Shown here piece after piece: positions 26,325 to 36,118 of a stretch of 64,000 bases of DNA (the first letter of the stretch is position 1; every line of letters begins with the position of its first letter). The notes under the pieces are model-generated. The model ran no database searches. It was given only the letters and a program-made list of their open reading frames with translations, and was not told the DNA's origin. Both the position numbers and the translations under genes were made by a program. The DNA comes from JAENWD01 sp963796915. Its GTDB lineage: Bacteria; Acidobacteriota; Vicinamibacteria; Vicinamibacterales; JAENWD01. The stretch covers positions 2,790,001 to 2,854,000 of the forward strand of contig CAWCNI010000004.1 in NCBI GenBank assembly GCA_963796915.1, given 5' to 3'.

Positions 26325-29300
26325 TTAGAAGTCGTACTTCAGCGCGAACTCGATGACGCGGTGACCACGCTTGATGTTGATCTTGCCGAAGTTATCAAGC
26401 GTTGACTGGTCGTAGTGGAAGCCCTGCGTCGCATCGCAGACACCGTCGCTGAAGCCGCCGACGCCGTTCGGGACGTGATTCACGGTGGTATTGCAAACCG
26501 CGTTCAGCGTCAGGTTGACGTCGGACTGCGACACCGAGAACGTGGTGTAGGCAGTGTTGAACAGGTCGAAGAGACCGACACGGAACTGGAGTTTCTGCTC
26601 GCCCTTCAACGGGAAGTTCTTGAAGAGCGTCAGGTCCGTGTTGGAACGGCTCGGGGTGCGCAGGTTGTACGGCGCGATCACGTCGCCCTGCTTCCCGAAG
26701 GCCGGGAACCCGATGCAATTGATGTCGAGCAGCTTCTCGCCCACATCCTTGTTGCCGGTTCTCGGGTCGCACGTGTAGACCGGGGCCAGACCGGTGTGGA
26801 AGTTACCACCGCCCTGGTCGATCAGCACGGTATCCGGCGTGCCGAAGTACGCCTGCGCGACGTTGGTGCCGCCGGCGGCCCCACCGAGGTTCAGACGCAG
26901 CGGCGTGCCGCTCGTGAAGGTGAAGATACCGGACAGCTGCCAGCCGTTCAGCAAACCACGGCCAAACGCGTTGTCCATCGCACCCTTCGCGCCATCCGGA
27001 AGGAAGGCGTTCCACGAGACGTTCAGGATGTGCGTCCTGTCGGTGTCGCGGATGCCGTAGGTCGAAGCAGGGTCGAACGGATCCCGGTTGCGGTATTCGT
27101 CACCGAGAGTGCCCTTTTCCTGACCGTAGGTGTAGGCGACGAAGTACTGCAGGCGCCGGCCGGTCTGACGGCTCAACGTGACCTGCAGCGAGTTGTACCA
27201 GGAGATGCCGGTGAAGTCGTACTGCGTGACTCCTGGCAGCGTCGGATACGGACGCGCGGCGTTGATCACGCTCGTGTCGAGCTGCCACCGGTCGACCGGG
27301 TTGGACAGGTCGGCATTGCCGACGATACCGGAGCTCAGCGCTCCGATCGGCACCGCGTTCTGGTTCACGCGGCTCACGAGGTCGTGGCCGTGCGTTCCGA
27401 CGTAGCTGGCCTCCAACACCTGGTTCCACCAGATACGGCGCGCATACGACGCGCTGTAGCTGTCCGTCTTCGGGAAGGTAAAGGAGTTCGGCGTGAAGGT
27501 GTTGATGCCCGACGCGCCGATGCGCGTGGCGAGCGAGGCCTGGCCGAGGGTGTCGTAACGGAGACCCACCGGGGTGCCGTTGGCGTCGACGTAGTTGAAG
27601 CCGTCGCCGGCTCCCGTCGTCAGCGCGTAGGCGGCCGGAATCAGGTGCAGCGACTGGTCGTACTCGACGTTGCCCATGTTCCGGTTGTAGAAGATCCCGT
27701 AGCCGCCACGCAGGACGTTGTTGCCCTGGCCGTCGATGTCCCACGCGATGTTGACGCGCGGCATCACGAACGGGCTGCGGTTGTCGAGGATCCCGGCCGG
27801 CGCACAGCCGCTCGAGATGTAGCAGACGCCGTTCAGCTCACGGAACGCCGGCGGATCCAGGAACTCGCCCTTGGTCGGGTCGTAGGTCGCCGGGTTGAAC
27901 CAGCCACCGAGCCCATTGAGTTCCTGGTTGTTCGTCCAGTAACCCATGCGGGCGCCGTATTCCAAGGTCAGGTTCGGCCGCAGCTTCCACGAGTCCTGCG
28001 CGAACGCGTCGAAGTTCCAGAAGCGATACTCGCCGTTGGGACCACGCGTGCCCGAGACCGTACTGGGTCACGTAGCCGCTGAACATGTCGCCGACGGCGT
28101 TGCCGGTCGTCTGACCGCCGTTGGTCCATGCCGGCGCGAAGATGAGCTCGCCCTCTTCGTTGTTCTGGAAGTTCTGCTGCTTCTGCAGGCGGTCCAGGCT
28201 GACGCCGAACTTCAGACCGTGCGCGCCCATGATCTTGGTCAGCTTGTCGCTGAACAGGAGCTCGTCGTTGTGGGCGAACATGTCGTTGGCGGCGCTCCAC
28301 ATGTTGCTGACGCCACCACCCCAGTTCGGAATGACACCGGGGAGATACGGGCTCTGATCCGAACCGAAGGACTGCTGCAGCGGCGGCAGACCGTAGCCGT
28401 CAAGGCGCATCTTCGACGGATCCTCGTAGGTGTTGTCCAGCGTCAGCCGGCTCCAGCTCACGAGGGCCTCGTTGGTCGTCGTCGGGTTCAGCACCGACAC
28501 CACGTTGCCGGAGTACGACCGGCCGTGGTTCGTGCCCACGTTCGGCGACGGCAGCGCGACGTCCGACGCACCCCACCACACACCGCGTGCGCCGTTGGCC
28601 GTCTCGTTGTCGTGCGCGATACGGATGTAGGCCTTGGTGTTGTTGGTGATGTTGTAGTCGAAGCGGTACTTCATCTCGAGCCGGTTCGTCGGGTCGAGGG
28701 TGCTGTAGACGTAGTTGAACTGGTTGTTCGCCGTCGAGTAGTTCGGCGTCGGGTAGGCGTTGACCAGGACCTTGCCAAGGGGGGTGATCAGGCCAGGAAC
28801 GTTGTTCATGTTCCCGCCCGGCACCATGCCGCCCGCGCCCGGGTAGCCGCGCGGGATGATCAGGCCAACCGTGCCCGAGCACGAGCCCGGCGCCGTCGAC
28901 TGGCTGATCAGGCCGCCGCTGCCGTTGAAGCAGCCCATGCCCTGACCGAGGTTCTGACCGTTGGCGGTCAGGAACTCGCTGAAGTCGCCGTTGCGCTCGG
29001 CCGCCGTCGGGACGACGCCGAAACGGGCGCCGCTGTCGACCTGCTGCCGCTGCACTTCGATGCCAGCGAAGAAGAACAGCTTGTCGCGGTTCTTGTTGAA
29101 CGACGTGCCCGGGATGATGATCGGGCCGCCGACGTTGCCGCCGGGGTACTGGAACGAGCTCTCCGGCTTCTTGACGCCGGCAATCGAGTTCGACCGGTCG
29201 TTGGCCGCGAACTTGTGGTTCCTCGAGTAGTCGTAAAGGGTGCCGTGGAACTGCGACGTGCCGGCTTTCGTGACGGCGCTGACGTTCATGGCGCCCGACC

Positions 29301-30040
29301 CGTATTCCGCCGCGAAGTTGCTGCTCTGCACCTTCACTTCCTGGACCATGTCGTTGTTCAGCGTCACGATGACGCCGCTGTTCGACCCGATGTCGATCAG
29401 GTTCGACCCGTCCAGGCTGACCGTGTTCGTTGAACCGCGGATGCCGTTGACCGTGTAGCCGGCGGTGTTGTTCGCGCCGCCGCCGAAGCTCACGCTCTCC
29501 ATGCCAATCGGATCGGGAGCAACCACACCGGGCATGATGCGCAGCAGCTCGAGTGCGCTGCGGCCGATGACCGAGAGGTTGTCGATCTGCTTGGCACTGA
29601 GGACGCCTTCACGGGCGCCGGTTTCCGTCTGGATCACTTCCTGCTGAGCAGTGACCGTGATCGTCTCGCTCTGCTGGCCAACCTCGAGCTTCACGTCGAT
29701 ACCGCGCGTGATGTCGGGGCTGATGGTGATGCCCTTCTGTTCATACGTCTTGAAGCCGGACAGTTCCACCTTCAGGTCGTACCGAGCCTGGGAAAAGAAC
29801 AGCGAGATAACCGCCGCGATCGTCGGTTACTGCTGTCACCACGGACTTCGTGCCCGCATTCGATACCGTGACGGTTGCGCCGGGCAGGACGCCACCGCTG
29901 CTGTCTGTCACCGTGCCGCGGACTGTTGCTGTGCCCGTGGCCTGGGCGAAGACTGCGGAAGTACATGCCAGAAGCCCTGCGATAACCAGGGCACCGACCT
30001 GCATCCTCCGCCTTACAAGATTCAGACTGACATTAAACAT
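26325..30040 (-). CDS. Oar-like TonB-dependent receptor with carboxypeptidase-regulatory-like N-terminus, two frameshifts
   Basis: About 1,237 residues after removing extra bases near 29782 and 28052. A signal peptide (VGALVIAGLLACTSAVFAQ) precedes a carboxypeptidase-regulatory-like Ig fold (VRGTVTDSSGGVLPGATVTV...FPGSYDLKVELSGF), a plug domain (NGIRGSTNTVSLDGSNLIDI, AEYGSGAMNVSAVTKAG) and a long barrel ending in a C-terminal aromatic (KYDF). Such outer-membrane proteins are abundant in Acidobacteria and may import oligomers or act in surface adhesion. Start ATG 30040 has a good Shine-Dalgarno (GAGGAG, 8 nt upstream). Substrate not predictable. Confidence 0.88.
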
Positions 30041-30101
30041 GGGTCTCCTCAGGGGGTCCCTACAACGAGCGAGGTTTGACCACTGACATTGGGTGCGGAG
30101 A

Positions 30102-30131
30102 GTAATACACAACTACTAGAGGGCAAGTCAA
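30102..30131 (-). promoter_or_regulatory. Sigma-70-type promoter for the first TonB-receptor gene
   Basis: On the minus strand: -35 TTGACT (30126-30131), 18-nt spacer, -10 TATTAC (30102-30107). The start codon is about 60 nt downstream. The region is clearly more AT-rich than its surroundings. Confidence 0.6.
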
Positions 30132-30154
30132 ACCGAATTTTGGTAATCGGACGA

Positions 30155-30185
30155 ACCACTTGGTGACCACTTGAGCAAAAGTGGT
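30155..30185. promoter_or_regulatory. Repeat cluster ACCACTT x2 with inverted AAGTGGT (possible operator)
   Basis: Two direct ACCACTT copies 11 nt apart (30155-30161, 30166-30172), the second paired with an inverted AAGTGGT (30179-30185). The cluster lies 24-54 nt upstream of the TonB-receptor -35 box, where an activator could bind. Confidence 0.35.
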
Positions 30186-30417
30186 AAACACTCCTGGTCA
30201 TCTCAGCCATGCGTTCCGGAGATAGATGGGGTCGGGGAAATTGGATTCCGAATTCGGTCGTCCCGGAAACGACACGGCTGGTAGAGGTTGCGCTGTCCAA
30301 TTGGTTGAATGTCGGACCAGTCGGCCGAAGCGCCAAGGAAATCGAAGTCCCGCCAGGAGCAGAATCAGCCAGCCCGACCTTCCGGACGGACCTCCGGGAG
30401 GCGCGAAATTTATTTTT
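30186..30417. other. Intergenic stretch without recognisable genes
   Basis: Spacer between the TonB-receptor promoter and the end of the next minus-strand gene. I see only a short palindrome CCGAATTCGG (about 30247-30256) and an A/T run (AAATTTATTTTTT) at 30407-30419 beside the VWFA stop. A plus-strand frame crossing it runs into the VWFA gene and has no support. Confidence 0.5.
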
Positions 30418-32607
30418 TCAGCGGGGGGCCGAAGGCTGGATTCCGACCCCGGTCACCACACTGAACGGCTCCCGGACCTGGACCGCCTTGATGCCGCCTT
30501 CGTCCCTGACGGCCAGGGTCAGGGCGTAGTCCCCCGGCGTGAGGCCGGCTAGTGCAATTCCATACATCCGCACGAGGGACCCGTCGGGCCCGGGCGCGAT
30601 CGGGGTGGCCGGCGCCTGCCGCACGGGCGTCCCGTCGCCCCGCGTCAGCGCCCAGCTGCTGGTCACGTGGCGGGTTCCCGCCGGCGCTTCCGGCGCGGCG
30701 TCGTAGGCAGTGAACTGCACGAACAGGGTGCCCCCGGCCGCGAACGTCCGGCGGGCCAGGAGCACCGGTTTGGGGCTGGTCCGGCCGGTGGCGTCGGTCT
30801 GCAGCGCGTCGGTCAGGATGGGCGACGACACCCGGAAGCCGCCGACCGGCGGCACGTCGAACTCGTGGGTGACGCTGCCAATCCGCCCGCTGGTGCGGTC
30901 GCGCACCACGACCTTCGCCTGATAGCTGCCCACAGGAAGCGGGAACTGGCGCGTGAGCGAATACCACGTGATGCCAAGCCGCTGCCGCGTCTCGGGCCGC
31001 AGGTGCATCTCGGTGGTCTGCTCGAAGTGGAACACCTGGCCGGTCCCCAGATTGGTCGCCGCGACAGCGAACTCGACGCCGCCCTTCAAGCGGCCCTCGT
31101 CTTCCGGCTCGAACGCGAAGCCGTTGATGTCCACGTCGGCCGCGACCAGGACGTTGGCCGCGCCGGCGCCGGCCTGGTCGAACACCAGCGCCGTGGCGCG
31201 GACCGCGATGTCGGCCAGATCGCGCGGCGCGTCGAGCGCCTTCCGCACGTCGGGGTCAATCGATGCCACGGCGGTCGCCGCGGCCGGGGCCGCCGCATCG
31301 GGCGCGAAATAGCCCTTCCTCGCCCTGACAGTCAGGCCGCTGCGCGCCAGCTTGACCTCGATCCTGCGGAACTTGCCGTCGGTCTTCGAGTCGCGCGGCA
31401 CGTAGCCGAGCAGGTAATAGGTCCGCGACTCGCGGGAGATGCGATCGAGGCCGGCGCCGAGGTCGTTGGTGTTGTGCACCGCAAACCCTCCGCTGTCCTC
31501 GGCAACGCTCACAGCGCCTTCGGCGTCGTTGGCGATGTCGGCGTAGGTGGCGGCGATGTCGCGCGCGTCAATCGGGCTCCCCTCCGACGCCGCGAAGTTC
31601 GAGGTCGTCGCGACCAGCCCGCGGGCGTCCACGAAGTAGATGGCGACGTTGGACCGCCGCGCCGCCATCGACACGGCCTTGAAGCCCCGCGTCTCCGGGT
31701 CGTAGATGAAGCCTTTCGAGAGGAGAATCACCGACTTGCGGCCGTGCGTTCCTTCGAGCGCGCCCAGCGCCCGCTCGAGCACCTCCATCGTCTGGCGATT
31801 GCGCGTGATGGCGGCCCGGTAGGTCATCTGCGCCCGGCTCTCGATGTACGGGTCGACGACGCCGTAGTTGCCTGGCATCTCCTCGCCGACCTTCGGCATG
31901 TCGTCCGCGCCGCCGGGACTGGTGTTTGGCTGCTGGCCGGCCACCCGGTAGGACTGATAGCGGCGGCGGACGCGCGCGGACACCGTCGTGTCCTGAAAGA
32001 CCGCAATCCGCATGGCCTCGAAGTCGCTCATGCGCTCGGCGGTGGTGTCCTCGATGTACCTGCCGCTGGCCTGGTCCACCAGCTGCAGCAGCCTGTCGCG
32101 GTCCGCGGCCGTGCGGGCGTGGAACCAGCCTCCGCCGCTCGTCGTGATGAGCGACACGGAGTCCTGATCGCTGACGTCGCTGTTGACGAACTTGTGGAGC
32201 GCCGCCCGCGACGCATCTGCCTGCTGCCGCGTCAGGTTCACGTCGTCGAAGACAAAGACAAAGGCCCGGCCGGGGATGCGGCCCGAGGTGACGGAGTTGT
32301 AGGAGACACGGTGCTCGGGCACCGGGCGCGGAGCGATGGGCGCCGTGACATCCGGCGGGGGCAGCTCCACGGACTGAAACTCCGTCACCGTCTGCGGGCG
32401 CCCGTCCTCGAGCACGGTGAAGTCCTGACGTGTCAGGCCCGGGACGGGGTTACCAGACTTGTCGAGGACGACGACGTCGACGGTGACCAGATCGACGCCG
32501 CCGCGGAACCGGGTCGCGGGCGCGGAGGGCTGCTGGGCCGCGCCGACGGCGCCGAGCCACGCCGCGACGACCAGCGTGGCGGCAGCGTGAGACGATCGGC
32601 CACTCAT
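30418..32607 (-). CDS. VWFA-related Acidobacterial domain protein (long class, intact)
   Basis: A protein of 729 residues. Signal peptide (AAATLVVAAWLGAVGAAQ), VDLVTVDVVVLDKSGNPVPGL, VWA domain with FVFDDVNLTR at the MIDAS position (no DxSxS), GRKSVILLSKGFIYDP, FVDARGLV, EDSGGFAVHNTNDLG, YYLLGYVPRDS and ARKGYFAPD, then a ~280-residue beta-rich C-terminal extension. It directly abuts the upstream paralogue (stop and start adjacent at 32607/32608), so the pair is almost certainly cotranscribed. Last gene of the TPR-VWFA-VWFA operon starting at 36017. Function unknown. Confidence 0.88.
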   Translation of the reverse strand: MSGRSSHAAATLVVAAWLGAVGAAQQPSAPATRFRGGVDLVTVDVVVLDKSGNPVPGLTRQDFTVLEDGRPQTVTEFQSVELPPPDVTAPIAPRPVPEHRVSYNSVTSGRIPGRAFVFVFDDVNLTRQQADASRAALHKFVNSDVSDQDSVSLITTSGGGWFHARTAADRDRLLQLVDQASGRYIEDTTAERMSDFEAMRIAVFQDTTVSARVRRRYQSYRVAGQQPNTSPGGADDMPKVGEEMPGNYGVVDPYIESRAQMTYRAAITRNRQTMEVLERALGALEGTHGRKSVILLSKGFIYDPETRGFKAVSMAARRSNVAIYFVDARGLVATTSNFAASEGSPIDARDIAATYADIANDAEGAVSVAEDSGGFAVHNTNDLGAGLDRISRESRTYYLLGYVPRDSKTDGKFRRIEVKLARSGLTVRARKGYFAPDAAAPAAATAVASIDPDVRKALDAPRDLADIAVRATALVFDQAGAGAANVLVAADVDINGFAFEPEDEGRLKGGVEFAVAATNLGTGQVFHFEQTTEMHLRPETRQRLGITWYSLTRQFPLPVGSYQAKVVVRDRTSGRIGSVTHEFDVPPVGGFRVSSPILTDALQTDATGRTSPKPVLLARRTFAAGGTLFVQFTAYDAAPEAPAGTRHVTSSWALTRGDGTPVRQAPATPIAPGPDGSLVRMYGIALAGLTPGDYALTLAVRDEGGIKAVQVREPFSVVTGVGIQPSAPR

Positions 32608-34836
32608 TCAGGGAACCAGCGTGACTGGAGACTCGGACTCGGCGACGTCGCCGCCGTTCATGACGAGCGCGCGAACGCTGTAGACGCCGGGCGCCGCGGC
32701 GTCGATCGGGATGGTGCCAACGAACTGAATCCGGCCGTCCTTGTCCGGTGCGGCCAGCGCCGGCGTCCCGCGCGCGATCAGGCGGTCGCCCTGCATGAAC
32801 TCGAGCGACATCTTCGGCGGGGCGGTGGTGCCGGCCGGCACGTAGATCGCGGCATAAACCGACAACTGCTTTGTCTGCGCCTTCGAGATCGGGACGTTCA
32901 GATTGGGAATCACGCGCATCTTGTCGACGCGGAACGGGTCGTCCGCCGGGACGTCGGGGCCGGCCTCCTCGATGCGGCGGATCACCGAGATCGTGCTGAT
33001 GGCGCAGGTCGATGGCGGCAGCACCGTCAGCGACTCGGTCTGCACGCTGGCCTTGCCGCTGCCCTTGTCCGCGGCGACGAAGTCCACGTGGTACTGTCCA
33101 GGCTTGAGCGTGAAGGGGCGCTTGAAGATCAGGTTTCCGCGCCGCAGGTTATCCAGCTTGTCGAGCGGGCCCTCGAACGGATAGTCGTCGCTGAATCGCT
33201 CGACGATGTGCCCGGCGTCGTCGCGCACGAGGGCCAGCAGCGAAAACTGGAGGCGGTAGACCTTGCGGGCGCGGTCCTGGTCAAACGCCATCTTCTCGAG
33301 CGGCACTTCGAAGACGACGAGATGATTCCGGCCCTCGTCGGAGGGGCCGAGTTGAATCGTCGTCGCCTGATAGTCGAAGGCGTGCGGCGGCGGCGAGACA
33401 GTCAGCGCGGTGAGCAGCGGCATCTCGAAGGGCAGCATCGGCGAGCCGTCGCCGGGCGGCAGCGCGAAGTACCCCGAGCGGCTCTGCACGGTGACGCCGG
33501 GCCGCGTCACCTTCACGTTGATCTTCCTGAACTTGCCGTCGTACTCCTGATTGGCGGGCACGTAAGCCGCCTCGTAGTAGCTGCCGATGTCTGTCGCCAC
33601 GCGCGCCATGCTCGGCTTGAAATCGTTGGTGTTGGCGATGAGGAACCCGCCGGTGCTCTGCGCCAGCTCGCCGAGGGTGGCCTGCACGTCGGCCCTCAGG
33701 CTTTCCTCCGCGTCCTCCGCAATCATCACCTCGTCGGCGGTCACTGCGCCGGCGCCACGTTTGGCGGACTGGTTCTGCCCTGTCCGCGCGACGTCGAGCA
33801 GCTGATCGCGCTTGGCGTCGGAGTCACGATTCGACCGCAGCCCGCGCGCATCCACTGAGTAGACGGTGACGTTGGCGCGATTGGCCTCGCTCTTGACCGT
33901 CTCGAACACCTCCTGCAGGTTCTTCGGGACGACGAGGCCCTCTGAGAAGTAAATGACCGTCTTGCGCCCCGTCAGCGTGCTCTGCGCCCTGACGAGGCCG
34001 AGCAGCGGATAGAGCGACGACTGGCCCTGCTGCTCTTTCTGGATGCTGTCGGTGAAGCGGAGGATTCCGGCAATGACCTCCGACATCTGCGCCTCCGCGT
34101 TGGCGGCTCCGATACTGCTCGCCGCGGCGGCGCCGCCTGCCGCACCCGGCCCGGCGGCGGCCGCGGCGCTCTGCATGCCCGCGGCGGCATTGCCGGCGTC
34201 GGTGGAGAACTGTTTCTGCTGCGCCGCCTCGCCCGCGAGCGACGCCGCCGCAATCGACGTGGTGCCGGTCGCCTTGAAGATGGCCTGCTTCAGCAGGTAG
34301 GGGTCGCGCGTGAATGACTGCCGGAGCTGGAGGCGCTGGTCGATCGTCCACACCGACATGAAGACGTTGTCTGCCGTGTGGTTGGCGAGGAAGTCGAGCG
34401 CCGCCTGCTCGGCCTGCTGCCGGCTGTCGAGCAGCTTGTCGAACACGAAGGTGACGAGGCTGACTTGCCGGCTGGGGTCCGGCTGAAGACCCGCGGCTTC
34501 GTGCGCGCCCACCAGCTCCGAGCTGGCCTGGCCTTCCACCAGACGGAACGCCGTCAGATCGCGCAGCTGCCCGTCCTCGAACACCTGCACTTCTTTCGGC
34601 TCGAGATCGCGGACCGGACGCCCTTTCTTGTCGCGGACGACGATGTCGAGCAGGACAAGGGTGGACTGCGCGCCGAAGTGGAGGGGCGCCTGGGGCGGCT
34701 GCGCTGGCGTCGCTGGAGCAGCCGGTGCCGGCTTGGCGGGCGCCTGCGCCAGCAGCGCGCGCGTCAGCGGTGCCGACGTCGCGACGATCAGGAGGGACGC
34801 GACGGCGGCGCGTCGGAGCAAGCAGTGGCGTGTCAC
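32608..34836 (-). CDS. VWFA-related Acidobacterial domain protein (long class, intact)
   Basis: A protein of 742 residues from a GTG start (34836), only 4 nt after the upstream TPR gene. Signal peptide, Pro/Ala linker, TLVLLDIVVRDKKGRPVRDL, VWA domain with FVFDKLLDSR in place of DxSxS, an Ala/Gly-rich low-complexity insert (about residues 195-245), GRKTVIYFSEGLVVP, YSVDARGLR, LAQSTGGFLIANTNDF, YYEAAYVPANQ and QSRSGYFALP, then a beta-rich extension. Closest in layout to 21461-23677. The repeated TPR-VWFA-VWFA order in two separate operons points to a functional unit. Confidence 0.88.
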   Translation of the reverse strand: MTRHCLLRRAAVASLLIVATSAPLTRALLAQAPAKPAPAAPATPAQPPQAPLHFGAQSTLVLLDIVVRDKKGRPVRDLEPKEVQVFEDGQLRDLTAFRLVEGQASSELVGAHEAAGLQPDPSRQVSLVTFVFDKLLDSRQQAEQAALDFLANHTADNVFMSVWTIDQRLQLRQSFTRDPYLLKQAIFKATGTTSIAAASLAGEAAQQKQFSTDAGNAAAGMQSAAAAAGPGAAGGAAAASSIGAANAEAQMSEVIAGILRFTDSIQKEQQGQSSLYPLLGLVRAQSTLTGRKTVIYFSEGLVVPKNLQEVFETVKSEANRANVTVYSVDARGLRSNRDSDAKRDQLLDVARTGQNQSAKRGAGAVTADEVMIAEDAEESLRADVQATLGELAQSTGGFLIANTNDFKPSMARVATDIGSYYEAAYVPANQEYDGKFRKINVKVTRPGVTVQSRSGYFALPPGDGSPMLPFEMPLLTALTVSPPPHAFDYQATTIQLGPSDEGRNHLVVFEVPLEKMAFDQDRARKVYRLQFSLLALVRDDAGHIVERFSDDYPFEGPLDKLDNLRRGNLIFKRPFTLKPGQYHVDFVAADKGSGKASVQTESLTVLPPSTCAISTISVIRRIEEAGPDVPADDPFRVDKMRVIPNLNVPISKAQTKQLSVYAAIYVPAGTTAPPKMSLEFMQGDRLIARGTPALAAPDKDGRIQFVGTIPIDAAAPGVYSVRALVMNGGDVAESESPVTLVP

Positions 34837-34840
34837 CTCG

Positions 34841-36017
34841 CTAGTCCTCCTGCGGCCTGGCTGGATCCGCGGCCGCGCCGGGGATTCCGCCGGGCCCTGC
34901 CTGCGCGGCCTTCGCGCTCAGCCTGTCGACAATCGCCCGCTCGGCGTCGCCGTCGGCCTTGCGCTTGAGGCGATAGTAAACGGTGGCCAGCGACACGTGG
35001 GCCTCGACGAAGTCGGGGGCCGCCTTCACGATCGACTCGAGCTCGGGCAGCGCGCGGTCGGTATCGCCGCGCGCGACGTAGAGCGACGCGATCTGGTAGC
35101 GCACGCCGAGGTCTGCCGGCCGCAGCGTCTGCGCGCGCGAGAAGTGCTGCAGCGCGGCGTCGAAGCTGCTGTCTTCCTTGAGAATCACGCCCAGGTAGAG
35201 GTGCGACTCGAAGTCGTTGGGGTTGAGGGCCAGCTCCTGCTCGAAGGCCGCCCTGGCCCGATCGCGATCGCCGGTCTTCAGCAGCGCCTGCCCGAGCAGC
35301 GAGTGCGCCATCGGCAGCTCGGGGTTGAGGTCCACGGCCTTCTTGAACTCTTCGCGCGCCTCGGCGAAGTCTGCCGCCGATTGCTTTGCGAGCCCCATCA
35401 GCAGGTGCGCCTCGGCGGAGTCGCCGCGCTTCAGGATCCGATCGAGGTACGGCAGCCCTTTCTCGGTCTGCTTGTCCTGCAGCAGCGCCATGCCGAACAC
35501 ATAGTCGAAGGCGGCGTCTTCCGCGTGATCCGCCGCGAGCGGGTCGAGCACCGCGACCGCATCGTGCGCGCGACCGAGCTGCAGCAGGCAGTCGGCCTTC
35601 AGGACCAGCGCGTTGTAGAGGCCGGGGTTGACTGCCAGCACGCGATCGAATTCGGGAACGGCTTCCTCGTAGCGTGCCGCCTTGTAGAACGCCAGTCCGA
35701 GATTCATGCGGATGGGCGTGTTGAGATACGAGATCTCGAGCGCCTTCCTGTAGGAGGCAATCGCGTCGTTGGTACCGCCCCAGGTTGACGTAGACGACGC
35801 CAAGGTTGGCGAGCGCCTCCACGTTGCGCGGCTCGTCGACGAGCAGGCGCTGGTAGTCCGCTTCAGCGGCGGCGAAATCGCCGGCCTGCTGCGCGCGCAC
35901 CGCGGCGTCGAACAGCGGCACGGCGGCGGAGGGGGCGGCAGGGGTCTGCGCCTCGGTTCCCCTGGCGGTCGAGAGGATCACCAGAAGCGCGACGGCCGCG
36001 AGTCGGAGCGCATCCAT
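34841..36017 (-). CDS. Exported tetratricopeptide repeat protein, one frameshift
   Basis: About 391 residues after removing one extra base at 35771, which joins NLGVVYVNLGRY to NDAIASYRKALEISYL. Signal peptide (LRLAAVALLVILSTARGTEAQ), then TPRs including AQQAGDFAAAEADYQRLLVDEP, AARYEEAVPEFDRVLAVNPG and TGDRDRARAAFEQELALNPN. It is a paralogue of 24957-26162 (same SHLYLGVILKEDSSFDAAL-like region and RLKRKADGDAERAIVDRL end). It begins the operon with the two VWFA genes and carries a TAGAAT box 7 nt before the start. Confidence 0.82.
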
Positions 36018-36023
36018 CGGGAC

Positions 36024-36071
36024 AATTCTAAAAGACGAAGGGCCGGGCACCACGGTCGTAGTGCCCGGCCC
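36024..36071 (-). terminator. Rho-independent terminator of the second TonB-receptor gene
   Basis: Perfect 11-bp stem GGGCCGGGCAC / GTGCCCGGCCC (36040-36050 with 36061-36071) and a 10-nt loop. On the minus strand it is followed by CTTCGTCTTTTAGAATT. Confidence 0.85.
36025..36030 (-). promoter_or_regulatory. TAGAAT -10 box placed for a leaderless transcript
   Basis: On the minus strand TAGAAT ends 7 nt before the ATG at 36017. It overlaps the T-rich tail of the TonB-receptor terminator, so termination and re-initiation are packed into about 55 nt. Confidence 0.4.
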
Positions 36072-36118
36072 CTAACCCATCCACACGACCGGCCGACGGC
36101 CGGAGCGTCAGCGTCAGC

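Noticed and set aside
30209..30529. Possible small plus-strand gene in the spacer next to the first TonB receptor
   Set aside because: Overlaps the end of the VWFA gene in antisense; no RBS, no family, and a composition change at the boundary.
30667..33858. A plus-strand open frame of 1,063 codons across the two VWFA genes
   Set aside because: Composition (Arg/His/Val-rich, no domain, no signal) is what the antisense strand of GC-rich coding DNA gives. The minus-strand genes show clear family motifs.
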